Shown here piece after piece: positions 30,877-40,476 of a DNA stretch of 64,000 nt (the first letter of the stretch is position 1; each line of letters starts with the position of its first letter). A model generated the notes under the pieces. It searched no databases and was not told where the DNA came from. It saw only the letters and a list, made by a program, of their open reading frames with translations. Made by a program: the position numbers and the translations under genes. Origin of the DNA: Panacagrimonas sp041603235 (GTDB lineage Bacteria > Pseudomonadota > Gammaproteobacteria > Nevskiales > Nevskiaceae). The stretch covers positions 1 to 64,000 of the forward strand of contig JBFIES010000006.1 of the NCBI GenBank assembly GCA_041603235.1, in the 5' to 3' direction.

Positions 30877-31938
30877 TCAGCGCTGGGCGTAGTTCTGCGC
30901 GATCCAGCGCTGATAGTCACCGCTCTGGACCGAGGCCACCCACTCGCTGTTGTCCAGATACCAGTCCACGGTATGGGCGAGACCCGTCTCGAAGCTCTCG
31001 CGCGGCGTCCACTGCAGGTCACGCTCGATCTTGCTGGAGTCGATCGCGTAACGCTGATCGTGGCCGGGGCGATCCTTCACATAGGTGATAAGGCGCGCAT
31101 GCGGGGCGCCCTGAGGCCTGCGCTGGTCAAGGATCTCGCAGAGGCGATTGACCACATCAATGTTGCGACGCTCGGCCTTGCCGCCGACGTTGTAGGTTTC
31201 ACCAACTTTGCCGCGTTGAAGGACTGCACGCAGCGCACGGGCATGGTCGTCCACATAGAGCCAGTCGCGCACATTCAGGCCATCGCCGTAGACCGGCAGC
31301 GGCTTGCCCGCCAGAGCGTTGGCAATCATCAGCGGAATCAGCTTCTCCGGAAACTGATAGGGGCCGTAATTGTTCGAGCAGTTGGTCATCAGGGTCGGCA
31401 GGCCGTAGGTGTGATGCCAGGCACGAACCAGATGATCAGAACCGGCCTTGCTCGCCGAATACGGTGAATTGGGCGCATATGCCGTGACTTCGCTGAAGGC
31501 GGGATCGTCAGCGGCGAGCGAACCGAACACTTCATCGGTGGAAATATGATGAAAGCGAAACGCCTCCCGCGCGGGTCCGGACAAGCCCTGGTAGTAGGCG
31601 CTGGCCTCCTGCAGGAGCGTGAGTGTTCCCATCACATTGGTCGAGACAAATTCTGCGGGTCCGGTGATGGAACGGTCGACGTGGCTCTCGGCGGCCAGAT
31701 GGAGAATGGCGCGAGGCTGATGGGCCTCGATGGCCTTGCTTACGGCGCTGGCATCGCGGATATCTGCCCGAATCAGCGTATGCCGGTCCGAATTCAGGGC
31801 TGCACCCAGGGATTGCGGATTTCCCGCATAGGTCAGCGCGTCGAACGAAACCACGTGCTCATCGGTTTCAGCGATCAGCTGGCGGACGAGGCAGGAGCCG
31901 ATGAAGCCGGCAGCGCCGGTGACCAGAAGTGGAGCCAT
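30877..31938 (-). CDS. rfbB: dTDP-glucose 4,6-dehydratase
   Basis: The 353-residue extended SDR makes dTDP-4-keto-6-deoxyglucose for rhamnose and related surface sugars. The NAD motif is GAAGFIGS at residues 7-14, HISTDEVFG and the YSASKAGSD catalytic Tyr/Lys segment follow, and CSNNYGPYQFPEKLIPL is diagnostic. The partner genes rfbA, rfbC and rfbD are not in the window, so it is isolated from the rest of the pathway here. Confidence 0.95.
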   Translation of the reverse strand: MAPLLVTGAAGFIGSCLVRQLIAETDEHVVSFDALTYAGNPQSLGAALNSDRHTLIRADIRDASAVSKAIEAHQPRAILHLAAESHVDRSITGPAEFVSTNVMGTLTLLQEASAYYQGLSGPAREAFRFHHISTDEVFGSLAADDPAFSEVTAYAPNSPYSASKAGSDHLVRAWHHTYGLPTLMTNCSNNYGPYQFPEKLIPLMIANALAGKPLPVYGDGLNVRDWLYVDDHARALRAVLQRGKVGETYNVGGKAERRNIDVVNRLCEILDQRRPQGAPHARLITYVKDRPGHDQRYAIDSSKIERDLQWTPRESFETGLAHTVDWYLDNSEWVASVQSGDYQRWIAQNYAQR

Positions 31939-32105
31939 CGTGCGGAATTCATGTCAAAAGGGGCGGGCACATTAGCCGACGCCCCGCACTGAGCAAAATC
32001 GGCCGCTCCCGAAATTGCGGCAAGACCGCTCGCCCGGCTTCGTTGACAGCTTGAATTGTCGCTCCTAAGCTGCGATGGCTACTGAAAATTTACTTGGAGC
32101 ACGCC

Positions 32106-32405
32106 GTGCGTAAAATCATTCTGAGCCTGACCGCCGCCCTGGCGATGATGCTTGCCTCAACCACGGCGTCTGCCGATCAGTATCGCGATTCGGTCGACGA
32201 TACCCCCTCCGCTGGTGCCATGGCTTTTGATCTGGTGCTAGTCCGCCCGGTTTCTCTGGTGGCCACCGTGCTTGGAACCGGACTGTTCGTGTTGCAGCTG
32301 CCGCTGTCTCTGATTCAGGGCACACCGCCCAGCGATCCGGCACGCAAGCTGATCATGGAACCCGCCAAGTTCACCTTTGAGCGCCCGCTCGGCGCCATGG
32401 AATGA
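32106..32405 (+). CDS. Small exported membrane-associated protein
   Basis: The 99-residue product has a signal peptide ending near TASA (about residue 24) and a second hydrophobic stretch (about 41-68) within AFDLVLVRPVSLVATVLG. The C-terminus carries KFTFERPLG, a conserved ending of small proteins often labelled 'multidrug transporter' in Pseudomonas without evidence. The GTG at 32106 has GGAG at good spacing. A strong terminator follows. Function is unknown. Confidence 0.75.
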   Translation: MRKIILSLTAALAMMLASTTASADQYRDSVDDTPSAGAMAFDLVLVRPVSLVATVLGTGLFVLQLPLSLIQGTPPSDPARKLIMEPAKFTFERPLGAME

Positions 32406-32433
32406 GTCTTTAGTTTCGCGGTGATGATTGCGA

Positions 32434-32470
32434 TCCCCCGGACCTAGAAATGGGTCCGGGGGATTTTTTT
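32434..32470 (+). terminator. Strong intrinsic terminator
   Basis: An 11-bp stem (32434-32444 with 32453-32463) and 8-nt loop are followed by seven Ts. It ends the small exported-protein gene and faces the M16 protease gene. Confidence 0.93.
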
Positions 32471-32493
32471 GCCTTGAATTGCTGCGCCTTCGA

Positions 32494-35262
32494 TCAGCGC
32501 AGGACCTTGCCCTCCACGTCCAGCACCGTAACCTCACCCAGGCCCATTTCCCGAATCGGCGCTTCGATCTGGGCCAGATCACCCACAATCACCCAGGTCA
32601 TTGCGTCGGGATTGATCAGATTCTTGGCTGCCGCGTTGACCGCGTCCACCGTCATCGCCTGCACTTCGGGCACCAGATCGTTGTAGTGCGTGTCCTCCAG
32701 GCCGTACTGCAGGATGCTCAGGTATGAAGACGCAACATCCTGACTGGTTTCGTTTTCGCCGGGCAGGCCGACCACGAAATTGTCCGCTGCAAATGCCAGC
32801 TCTTCTTCCGTGATGGGCGCATCGCCGATGATGCCGCGCAGTTCCTTCTGGATCTCCTTCAGCCCATCAACCGTCTTGTCGGCCTGGATATTGGTGTAGA
32901 TCACGAAGGGGCGCTGGCCTCGGGCCGTCCCCAGAATGCTCCTCGCGCCATAACTCCAATGTTTATCCTCTCGCAGGTTGAGATTGAGACGCGACACAAA
33001 CAGACCGCCCAGAACTGAGCTCGCCAGATTCATTGCCGTGTCTTCCGGATCTGATTTGGGCGGCGCCAGATCTGCCCCTAACAGCAAGGTCTGCGACGCC
33101 CCGGTCTTGTTGATCAGGAAAAGGCGCGGCTGGCTTGCACGTTCCACTTGCGCAATGGTCTTGAGCTGCAGCGGACGCTCGGGCGCTTTCCAGTTGCCAA
33201 AGCGCTTCTCCAGAATCGGCTCGATGTCAGCCAGCGTTGTGTCGCCGACTACCAGGATGCGCGCATTGTCGGGGCGAATCCATTGCGCATGGAAAGCGCG
33301 CAGATCATCAATGCTCATCGCCTTGACTGCCTCTTCGCTGCCATTGCCCGAACGCGTGCCGGCGTACACGTGATCCTTGCCGTACAGCAACGCGGGGTAC
33401 AGCCGCGTGGCGATGCCCTGCGGCTGGGACTTTTCCTGAGCGATGGCGGCGAGGCGTTGCTGGCGCAGGCGTGACAGTTCCTCTTCGTCAAAGCGCGGGC
33501 GGATCACCATGTCGGACAGCAGATCCAGGGATTCGGGCAGTCGCTCGGTCAGGGCGTTCATCAGCACAAACGAGCTGTCCTGATTCGATTGCGTGCCAAT
33601 CTGCACGGCCAGCTCTTCCTGGCGCTGCGCCAGGGCCAGGGAATCGCGTTTTCCCGCGCCTTCGTCGAGCATGTCCAATGTCATCTTGGCCGTTCCCGGA
33701 AGCACTGAATCAGCTGCGTAGCCAGCGTCAAACAGCAGCGCGACCTGGACCACCGGCGCGGCATGACGCTCTGCCAGGATCACTTCAATGCCGTTGGACA
33801 GATGGGAACGCTGCAGCGGCGGAAGCTCCAGTGCCGGCGGCTCTCCCACCTGCGGAAGCTGGCTGCGATCAGCATCCTGCCCGGAGGCCTGATACTCCGG
33901 GAAAGGCTCCACGGTCATGACGAACTGACCATCAGACAACCAGTCACGTGCGGATGCCCCGACCTGCTTGGGGGTGGCGGTGGCGATCCATTTGAACTCG
34001 CGTTTGTACCAGTCCGCACTGCCGCAATAAACCTCGTAACGGGCCAGCGTGGCGGACTTGCCACCGAAGCCGTCAATACGCTCCAGCCCGCGAACGAAGT
34101 CGGCCTCGAAGTTGGTGCGCACTCGTTCCAGCTCTTCGGCATCAGGCCCTTCTGCCAGGAATCTGGCCAGCTCTTCGTCGATGGCCTGCTCAACCTTGGC
34201 AGGATCAACCCCCGGCGCGACCATCGCGTCGATGGTGAATTGCGACCCGATCTCAAACGGACCAAGCCCAGCGCTGACCGAAGTCGCAATGCGGTCCTGA
34301 TACACCAGTCGTCGATGCAGCCGGCTGGTCTTGCCACCTGCGAGCACGTCGGCGGCCAGGCTCAGGTAGTTGGTTTCTTCGGCGCAGAAGCCTGGCACGT
34401 TCCAGATTTTCTGAATGCGCGCCTGCGGCACGCGGTCCTGCATCGTGGCGCGCTTGGTGCCGCTCATCTTGGCCACCCACGGGCCATGCCGGGCTCGCGT
34501 GGGCCCGGGAGCGATGTCGCCAAAGTAATGCTCAACCTTCTTCTTGACCGCCTCCGGGTCCACATCTCCGGCTATCACGAGCACCGCATTGGCGGCACCG
34601 TAGTTGGCCGCAAACCACTGTTTGACATCGTCTACCGTGGCGGCATTGAGATCCGCTTCAGAACCAATCGACGTCCAGCTGTAGGGGTGCTCCGAAGGAT
34701 AGGTTGCCGCTGCGATGTAATCGTTCATGCGTCCGTATGGACGGTTCTCTCCCTCGCGCTTTTCATTGAGAACCACCTCGCGCTGTTCGTCGAGTTTTTC
34801 CTGTGTAATCACGCCGCTCAGGTGGCCCATGCGGTCGGACTCCAGCCACAGGGCCAGATCGAGCGCCGACGTCGGCACGTTCTGGAAATAGTTCGTACGG
34901 TCGTACCAGGTGGTGCCATTCATCTTGCTGGCGCCGACTGCCTCCAAGGGCCTGAAGAACTCGTCGTCGTGATTCTCTGAGCCATTGAACATCAGGTGCT
35001 CAAACAAATGGGCGAATCCCGTGCGACCGGGGCGCTCATCCTTGCTGCCCACGTGATACCAGATGTTCACCGCAACAATGGGCACCTTGTGATCTTCATG
35101 AATCAACAAGGTCAAACCATTGGGCAGGATATGCTTCTCGTACGGAATATCCGGGTTGAATGCAGCATCGGCAGACTTCTTGCCAGCCGCCACGCCCGGC
35201 ACCGCAACCGACAAACCGAGAATCAGGCAGGCTAGTGCAGCAGCACGCAACTTGTGTCTCAT
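32494..35262 (-). CDS. M16 family zinc metallopeptidase (two-repeat)
   Basis: This 922-residue exported peptidase has a signal peptide (about residues 1-26) and four M16-type half domains, as in pitrilysin-like proteins. The inverted zinc motif HLFEH is at residues 85-89 (H85 and H89 ligands, E88 catalytic), with the distal glutamate in LNEKREGENRP. The second half (from about 520) lacks HxxEH and is the usual non-catalytic partner. GGKTSRLH-like ADVLAGGKTSRL is conserved. The ATG at 35262 has GGAG at 8 nt. It diverges from ampD by 54 bp. Confidence 0.92.
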   Translation of the reverse strand: MRHKLRAAALACLILGLSVAVPGVAAGKKSADAAFNPDIPYEKHILPNGLTLLIHEDHKVPIVAVNIWYHVGSKDERPGRTGFAHLFEHLMFNGSENHDDEFFRPLEAVGASKMNGTTWYDRTNYFQNVPTSALDLALWLESDRMGHLSGVITQEKLDEQREVVLNEKREGENRPYGRMNDYIAAATYPSEHPYSWTSIGSEADLNAATVDDVKQWFAANYGAANAVLVIAGDVDPEAVKKKVEHYFGDIAPGPTRARHGPWVAKMSGTKRATMQDRVPQARIQKIWNVPGFCAEETNYLSLAADVLAGGKTSRLHRRLVYQDRIATSVSAGLGPFEIGSQFTIDAMVAPGVDPAKVEQAIDEELARFLAEGPDAEELERVRTNFEADFVRGLERIDGFGGKSATLARYEVYCGSADWYKREFKWIATATPKQVGASARDWLSDGQFVMTVEPFPEYQASGQDADRSQLPQVGEPPALELPPLQRSHLSNGIEVILAERHAAPVVQVALLFDAGYAADSVLPGTAKMTLDMLDEGAGKRDSLALAQRQEELAVQIGTQSNQDSSFVLMNALTERLPESLDLLSDMVIRPRFDEEELSRLRQQRLAAIAQEKSQPQGIATRLYPALLYGKDHVYAGTRSGNGSEEAVKAMSIDDLRAFHAQWIRPDNARILVVGDTTLADIEPILEKRFGNWKAPERPLQLKTIAQVERASQPRLFLINKTGASQTLLLGADLAPPKSDPEDTAMNLASSVLGGLFVSRLNLNLREDKHWSYGARSILGTARGQRPFVIYTNIQADKTVDGLKEIQKELRGIIGDAPITEEELAFAADNFVVGLPGENETSQDVASSYLSILQYGLEDTHYNDLVPEVQAMTVDAVNAAAKNLINPDAMTWVIVGDLAQIEAPIREMGLGEVTVLDVEGKVLR

Positions 35263-35316
35263 GAAAAAAGCTCCGGGTAATTTATTCTTGTGGCAGAACG
35301 ATGCGGACGATAGAAC

Positions 35317-35892
35317 ATGAAAGTCGATAGTGGTTCCGTTTGCAGGGTAGATGACGAGCATCGCCTGCAAACCGTGACGCGCCGAATTGACTCACCCTAC
35401 TACGATGCAAGACCGGTCGCGGATGACATCCGTCTGGTCGTCATCCATGCGATTTCCCTGCCGCCGGACGAATTCGGTGGGCCATGGATCGACAATCTGT
35501 TCGCGGGAACGCTCGACTTCACCGCACATCCCTACTTCGAAACCCTGCGTGACATGCGCGTCTCAGCGCATCTGTGCATTTTTCGAGACGGCAGCGTCAG
35601 CCAGTACGTGCCGTTTGATCAGCGCGCCTGGCATGCGGGTAAATCGTCCTGGCAAGGGCGCGAGGTGTGCAATGATTTTTCCATTGGTATCGAGTTGGAA
35701 GGATGTGACACAAAGCCCTTCGAGCCGGTTCAGTACGAACAACTCGCGCGCAACCTGAAGGCCCTGTTCAAGCGATATCCGCATTTGAGCAGCGAGACCC
35801 TGGCCGGTCATTCCGATATTGCACCCGGCCGCAAGACAGACCCTGGCCCGCATTTTGACTGGTCCCTGTTGCGGAGCCTGTTGCTGGGTTAG
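35317..35892 (+). CDS. ampD: 1,6-anhydro-N-acetylmuramyl-L-alanine amidase
   Basis: The 191-residue cytoplasmic zinc amidase (amidase_2) removes the peptide from anhydro-muropeptides during cell-wall recycling, and so keeps beta-lactamase induction low in AmpR systems. Zinc ligands are H44 (VVIHAISLPP), H165 (LAGHSDIAPG) and D175 (KTDPG); E127 lies in IGIELEG. There is no signal peptide, as expected. It is followed after 10 bp by ampE, the classic ampDE pair. Confidence 0.95.
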   Translation: MKVDSGSVCRVDDEHRLQTVTRRIDSPYYDARPVADDIRLVVIHAISLPPDEFGGPWIDNLFAGTLDFTAHPYFETLRDMRVSAHLCIFRDGSVSQYVPFDQRAWHAGKSSWQGREVCNDFSIGIELEGCDTKPFEPVQYEQLARNLKALFKRYPHLSSETLAGHSDIAPGRKTDPGPHFDWSLLRSLLLG

Positions 35893-35902
35893 CCTGCACC
35901 GC

Positions 35903-36790
35903 ATGACACTGGTTGCCATCATCGTTGCACTCATCGTGGAGCGCATCACCGGTCACCTGCCGGAGTGGGCCTCGCCGCGCGTCCTGCGTAATTATCTGGC
36001 GGCGCTGCGATGGATGCTGCCTTTCCAGCGCCTGTGGCACAGCATGTTTTCGATCGTGCTGATCATGGCGCCGCCACTGGCCCTGATCTGGTGGCTGCAG
36101 CAGAACATGCTCGAGCCCATCCCCGACATTCTCCTGTCCGGCTTCACCCTGATCCTGTGTCTGGGCCCGCGTGATCTGGCCGAAGATGTTCGCCGCTGGC
36201 TCGACGCGCGTGCATCAGAAGACCACGAAACCGCCATCCGCATCGGCCGGCTCCTGCAACAGGGGCCGGGCCGGCTGAGCGAAATCAAGGGCCCCAGCTC
36301 GCGAAACCTGCTCGGCGCCTTGTTCATCCAGTCGCATGAGCGTCTGTTCGGCGTGCTGCTGTGGTTCCTCTTCCTGGGGCCGATCGGCGCAGTGTTCTAC
36401 CGGATCGTGAGTCGTCTGCCACGGCTTCTGAACGAATGGGAAGAAGACTCCCGCGCCGCTATCGCGGCAGAAAATCTGCATGCGCTGGCTGCCTGGCTGC
36501 CCGCACGGCTGACTGCCGCCCTGTTCGGGCTGGCGGGCAGCCTGGATGACGCCATTGCCGAGTACCGCAGGCTTGCGCACCAGACACTGCTGGGCTGGCG
36601 CAATCGCACATGGGCGGTGCTGGCGGAAGTCGCCTCTGGCGCCGTCGAGTTCGAAAACAAGAATGGCGGCACGGAAGTTCCGGCGACGCTGGAACTGGCG
36701 GCGCGCGAAGTGCTCGGCATGCAGTTTCGAGCGCTGATGATCCTGCTGGCATTGGTTGCGCTTTCGACCAGCGGCAGCTTCTTCGCATGA
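35903..36790 (+). CDS. ampE: AmpE-type inner-membrane protein
   Basis: The 295-residue integral membrane protein has the AmpE pattern. Hydrophobic segments lie at about residues 1-12, 42-62 and 152-172 and at the extreme C-terminus (about 275-292). It also carries RNYLAALRWMLPFQ, SHERLFGVLLWFLFLGPIGAVFYR and LHALAAWLPARLTA. AmpE is a proposed sensory or accessory partner of AmpD; its biochemical role is unsettled. Its stop overlaps the btuF start by 4 bp (ATGA). Confidence 0.9.
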   Translation: MTLVAIIVALIVERITGHLPEWASPRVLRNYLAALRWMLPFQRLWHSMFSIVLIMAPPLALIWWLQQNMLEPIPDILLSGFTLILCLGPRDLAEDVRRWLDARASEDHETAIRIGRLLQQGPGRLSEIKGPSSRNLLGALFIQSHERLFGVLLWFLFLGPIGAVFYRIVSRLPRLLNEWEEDSRAAIAAENLHALAAWLPARLTAALFGLAGSLDDAIAEYRRLAHQTLLGWRNRTWAVLAEVASGAVEFENKNGGTEVPATLELAAREVLGMQFRALMILLALVALSTSGSFFA

Positions 36791-37623
36791 TGCGATGGAT
36801 TCTGCCTGCGGCCTGTCTGCTGCTGGGCAGCTTTCAAGCACAAGCTGAGCGGATCATCACGCTGGCACCGCATCTGGCCGAGATGGTGTGCACGGTTGGC
36901 GCTTGCGATGAGTTGGTCGGCACCATCAATTTCTCGGATTTTCCGGAACAGGTAAAAGCCCTGCCGCGGATCGGGGACGCCAGGGCCATCAATCTTGAAC
37001 AGGTACTGAGCCTGCAACCCGATCTGATCCTGAGCTGGGACGGCGGCACGCCCGAACAGACCGTGGCGCGGCTGCGGGGTCTGGGGTTACGGGTTGAGCC
37101 TATCCGCGTCCAGACGCTGGCCGATGTCGGTCTTGCGCTGCTGCGCATCGGCGCCCTGCTGGGCCGGGAAGATGCGGCCTGCCGGGTGCAGGAAGTATTC
37201 CAGCAGAAGATTGACGACTTGCGTGAGCGATACCAGCACGCCGAGCCCATTCGGGTGATGTATCAGCTGGAGCCCGAGCCGGTTTACACCATCAACGCAG
37301 ATTCACCGATCAGCGGCGCTATCGAACTCTGCGGCGCCGAGAACATCTTTGCCGGCTACAAGCATCTGGCCGGACCGGTCTCACGTGAAGCCGTCATTGC
37401 GGCAGATCCCGATGTCATCCTCTTCGGTAAGCAGGATGATACCGACGGTATTCGGCGCGGCTGGGCGCGATTTCCGAGCATGCGCGCGAGACGCTCAGAC
37501 AATCTGATTGGCGTGGATGCCGACACCCTGGCGCGCGCAACCACTCGCATGGCTATCGGGACTGAGAAGCTTTGCGCCGTACTGGACCAGGCGCGCAAAC
37601 GGATTCAGCAGCTTGCGAAGTAG
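36787..37623 (+). CDS. btuF: Periplasmic cobalamin-binding protein BtuF-like
   Basis: The 278-residue product has a signal peptide (about residues 1-18) and the class III substrate-binding fold: two lobes joined by a long helix. The start of the mature part (RIITLAPHLAEMVCTVGACDELVG) and DLILSWDGGTPEQ match BtuF-type vitamin B12 binders. The identification is strengthened by the adjacent cobalamin genes btuB and cobO. No btuC or btuD gene is present in the window. ATG codons at 36787 and 36790 are both possible starts. Confidence 0.85.
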   Translation: MMRWILPAACLLLGSFQAQAERIITLAPHLAEMVCTVGACDELVGTINFSDFPEQVKALPRIGDARAINLEQVLSLQPDLILSWDGGTPEQTVARLRGLGLRVEPIRVQTLADVGLALLRIGALLGREDAACRVQEVFQQKIDDLRERYQHAEPIRVMYQLEPEPVYTINADSPISGAIELCGAENIFAGYKHLAGPVSREAVIAADPDVILFGKQDDTDGIRRGWARFPSMRARRSDNLIGVDADTLARATTRMAIGTEKLCAVLDQARKRIQQLAK

Positions 37624-37647
37624 CGAGACTCCGGCTGAGGTGCGAAA

Positions 37648-38220
37648 TCAGGCTTTGGGCGGCTTGCCCTTTTCGCGCGGCCCACGGTTCCACCCCGACT
37701 CAGCAGCGCCATCGGCACGACCCAGCGTACGGGCCACCACGAACAGGTAATCCGAAAGCCGGTTGAGCACCTTGGTGACCGGCGCATTGACCGGCTCGAT
37801 CTCGTGCAGGGCCCAGGCCGAACGCTCGGCGCGACGCGCCACGGTTCGCGCCACATGGCAAGCGGCGGTGGCCGGGCTGCCGCCTGGCATGATGAATTCC
37901 TTGAGCGGCGGCAGTGCCTCATTGAGATCTTCCAGTGCCTGATCAAAACCCAGCACGTCCTCATCCTTGACCAACTGCCCACCGGGCATCGACAACTCTC
38001 CGCCCAGATTGAACAGCAGCTGCTGGGTGGAGGTGAGCTTCTCGCGCACCGCTTCCGGCAGCGGATGCGTCAGCACCACGCCGATCTGCGAATTCAGCTC
38101 ATCCACATCGCCCATCGCGCAGACACGCAAATGGTGTTTGGCGATGCGCGTACCGGTGGTGAGGCCGGTGGTTCCGGCATCACCTGTTCGCGTGGCGATC
38201 TTGCTGAGTCGGTTACCCAT
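37648..38220 (-). CDS. cobO: Cob(I)alamin adenosyltransferase, PduO type
   Basis: The 190-residue enzyme transfers the adenosyl group from ATP to cob(I)alamin. The N-terminal ATP motif is KIATRTGDAGTTGL (about residues 7-20), followed by MGDVDELNS and the C-terminal arginine-rich helix ARTVARRAERS with NRLSDYLFVVAR. The sequence family is PduO/MMAB, although the older symbol cobO is often used. It lies downstream of btuB on the same strand and probably shares its riboswitch control, with a stem-loop between them. Confidence 0.94.
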   Translation of the reverse strand: MGNRLSKIATRTGDAGTTGLTTGTRIAKHHLRVCAMGDVDELNSQIGVVLTHPLPEAVREKLTSTQQLLFNLGGELSMPGGQLVKDEDVLGFDQALEDLNEALPPLKEFIMPGGSPATAACHVARTVARRAERSAWALHEIEPVNAPVTKVLNRLSDYLFVVARTLGRADGAAESGWNRGPREKGKPPKA

Positions 38221-38268
38221 GTCTACAACTCCTGAGAACGAACGCGCGACTGCATTCTTTGAAAGTTG

Positions 38269-38304
38269 AGCGCGTCACCGCCGACGGTGCGGGAGTGACG
38301 CGCT
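38269..38304 (-). terminator. Stem-loop between btuB and the adenosyltransferase gene
   Basis: A 10-bp stem (38269-38278 with 38295-38304) lies 11 bp beyond the btuB stop on the minus strand. The following sequence has only a short T run, so it may be a weak terminator or an mRNA-stabilising hairpin. Confidence 0.5.
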
Positions 38305-38314
38305 TTGAGAATCC

Positions 38315-40153
38315 TTACAGACTGTACCCGAGCGTCACGTAGCCCGTCGCACCTGGCTGGTTGAACCCGGCTGCGGTCTGGTAGTCCTTGTCCAGGACAT
38401 TCTCGACGCGGAACTGCAGGCTGATGTTTTGATCCAGCCTGATACCGGCCCCCAGATTGAGCAGCGCATAGCCGCCGTTGCGAGCGACACCGATATCGCG
38501 TCGATCACCGCTGCCCAGCACGTCTGCTGCCAGATACGTCTTGTCACCAAAGTGGCGCGCGATTCGTGCTGACAATGATTTTCTTGCGCGACGCAGCAAG
38601 AGCTCATCGGTGTCGCGGTCTTCCGGTCGCTGCAGAATGCCGCTCAGTGAGGCACGCCATTGCGCGCTCTCGAAGCGCCAGCTCAGCTCACCGCCGATGT
38701 TGCGGTAGTTGTCGATGTTGACGGCGCGGAATCCAAAGTCCACGTTCGGGTCGTTCGCGGGACTGAAGGCGACGGTGATCAAATCATCAACCTGTGCATG
38801 GAAAGCGCGCAGATCGATGACCTGATGACGCCCGATACCCTGACGCAGGCCAATCTCATAATTGGTGGCCTCTTCCGGCTCCAGGTCCGGGTTACCGCCA
38901 AAACCGAAGCGGTCGGTGGCGTCCGGGGCACGAAAACCCGTACCCGCCGAGGCGATCAGCTTGGTAGCCGAGAACAGGTCAAAGCCATATTCAAGATTCC
39001 AGTTGATCTGGCTGCCAAAGCCTTCGTAATCGGAAAAATTAACCGCCGCTGACAGGTGGTTGCGGCCGATGCTGATCTCGTCCTGCAGGAAGCCGGCAAG
39101 AATCTCGCGCTTCTCTTCGATGACGGTCCCGAAGGACAGCGCATCGACTTTCTCACGTGCAGCCGATGCGCCGAAGCTCAGGCGATGGGCCTGACCCAGT
39201 TGCACAATGTTGTGCCAATCGCCCATTGGCCGCGTGGTGCGCACGTAACCAAACTCGCCGAGGAAGTTGGCCTGGTTCTGCTGGATGTCATCTTCAGACC
39301 GGGAGATGGTGAGTTGGCTATTCCAGATGCGATGCGGGCTGAGCTTGATGCCAACCGCGCCAATGCTGTTATGAAAATCCTGATCCAGCGGCGCACCGAA
39401 CGCACCACAGGAACTGAAATACTCAGCATTGCCCTTTGCGCTCCAAACGCGACCAAACAATTCGGCATTTTCACCCACTCGCGCCTTGCCCCGAACATTG
39501 AGCGAAGTGTTGTCGTAGCCGCGGTCAACACTCGAACCCGCACAGGCCGGAATGCCGTCAGTGGTGGATTGCTGGATACCCAAGTTCAGGCTCTTGTCTG
39601 CATCGCCGTAACCCAGGTTCACCGCGCCATTGAAGCTGGATTCGCCACCGGCTTGAATCGAGGCATCCAGCGTCGGTTCTTCGGCTTCACGGGTGATGAT
39701 GTTGATGACGCCTGCAATGGCATCCGATCCATACAGGGTCGAACGCGGGCCGCGCACCACTTCAATGCGCTCGATCATGTGCGGTGCGATGTTTTGCAAG
39801 GCCGCGCCGCCCGAGGTCGCCGGGTTGACCCGAACGCCGTCGATCAGAACCAGCGTGTGATTGGATTCTCCGCCGCGCGTGAACAGCGATGTCTGCGCAC
39901 CGGGTCCGCCGGTGCGGCCCAGATCAATGCCCGCTTCAAATCGCAGAATCTCGGCAATATCCGTTGCCTGCGCGCGCTCCACTTCCTCGCGTTCGATGAC
40001 CGTGACCGCGGCCAGTGTCTCCGACTCCGGTACCGGGGTGCGCGTGGCGGTGACAATCAGTGTGGGGGTCTCCGGTGCCATGGCCACAATCTGGTCGTCG
40101 GCAACGGCAAGCAAGGGCACGAATATCGCGCCTGCAAACAAAAGGCTCTTCAT
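38315..40153 (-). CDS. btuB: TonB-dependent vitamin B12 receptor BtuB
   Basis: This 612-residue outer-membrane receptor imports cobalamin using TonB energy. After the signal peptide (about residues 1-18) comes a TonB-box-like PTLIVTATRTP (about 29-39), then the plug domain with GGESNHTLVLIDGVRVN and RGPRSTLYGSDAIAGVINI. A 22-strand barrel follows, ending in a terminal aromatic-hydrophobic strand (LGYSL). The ATG at 40153 has GGAG at 7 nt. The cobalamin riboswitch in its leader supports the substrate assignment strongly. Confidence 0.95.
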   Translation of the reverse strand: MKSLLFAGAIFVPLLAVADDQIVAMAPETPTLIVTATRTPVPESETLAAVTVIEREEVERAQATDIAEILRFEAGIDLGRTGGPGAQTSLFTRGGESNHTLVLIDGVRVNPATSGGAALQNIAPHMIERIEVVRGPRSTLYGSDAIAGVINIITREAEEPTLDASIQAGGESSFNGAVNLGYGDADKSLNLGIQQSTTDGIPACAGSSVDRGYDNTSLNVRGKARVGENAELFGRVWSAKGNAEYFSSCGAFGAPLDQDFHNSIGAVGIKLSPHRIWNSQLTISRSEDDIQQNQANFLGEFGYVRTTRPMGDWHNIVQLGQAHRLSFGASAAREKVDALSFGTVIEEKREILAGFLQDEISIGRNHLSAAVNFSDYEGFGSQINWNLEYGFDLFSATKLIASAGTGFRAPDATDRFGFGGNPDLEPEEATNYEIGLRQGIGRHQVIDLRAFHAQVDDLITVAFSPANDPNVDFGFRAVNIDNYRNIGGELSWRFESAQWRASLSGILQRPEDRDTDELLLRRARKSLSARIARHFGDKTYLAADVLGSGDRRDIGVARNGGYALLNLGAGIRLDQNISLQFRVENVLDKDYQTAAGFNQPGATGYVTLGYSL

Positions 40154-40223
40154 TTTCATTCTCCGGCGGCCACGTCCCCGTGTCCGCCATGGATGGCGTA
40201 TCAACCCGAACGAAGTCGGGACA

Positions 40224-40400
40224 GGTTGCAGGCCGGTCTCCGGACTCGTGAGCGATTCAGAAGCGCCTTCCCGGAAATCAGGTTTCCAGTGACGTGTTTG
40301 CTTCGTCTGTTTCCCACTTACCGTTGCGGGGGCAGTGTCCGAATTGAACGGACTTCCCGTTTAATGCCTTGCGCGAGCGCGCAAGACACACCTGCTCGGC
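40224..40400 (-). promoter_or_regulatory. Cobalamin (B12) riboswitch upstream of btuB
   Basis: The minus-strand leader between tsaD and btuB carries the conserved cobalamin-aptamer pieces in order. These are AACGGGAAG, then CACTGCCCCCGCAACGGTAAG, then CACTGG, then CGGGAAGGCG, and the B12 box ending CCGGAGACCGGCCTGC (plus 40228-40245). A GCAGG/CCTGC pairing can close the outer stem (plus 40391-40395 with 40228-40232). Ligand binding should repress btuB, and probably the downstream adenosyltransferase. The exact 5' boundary is approximate. No other gene lies in this 323-bp gap. Confidence 0.95.
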
Positions 40401-40476
40401 GCATCTTAATGCACCGGCGACGGCGGGACAGTGGCGGAAGCGCTCAGGGCCCGCGAGAGTTTTGGCGATGCGGGCC

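Noticed and set aside
35819..35902. N-terminal extension of ampE
   Set aside because: Overlaps the ampD 3' end in another frame; the ATG at 35903 gives the normal AmpE start.
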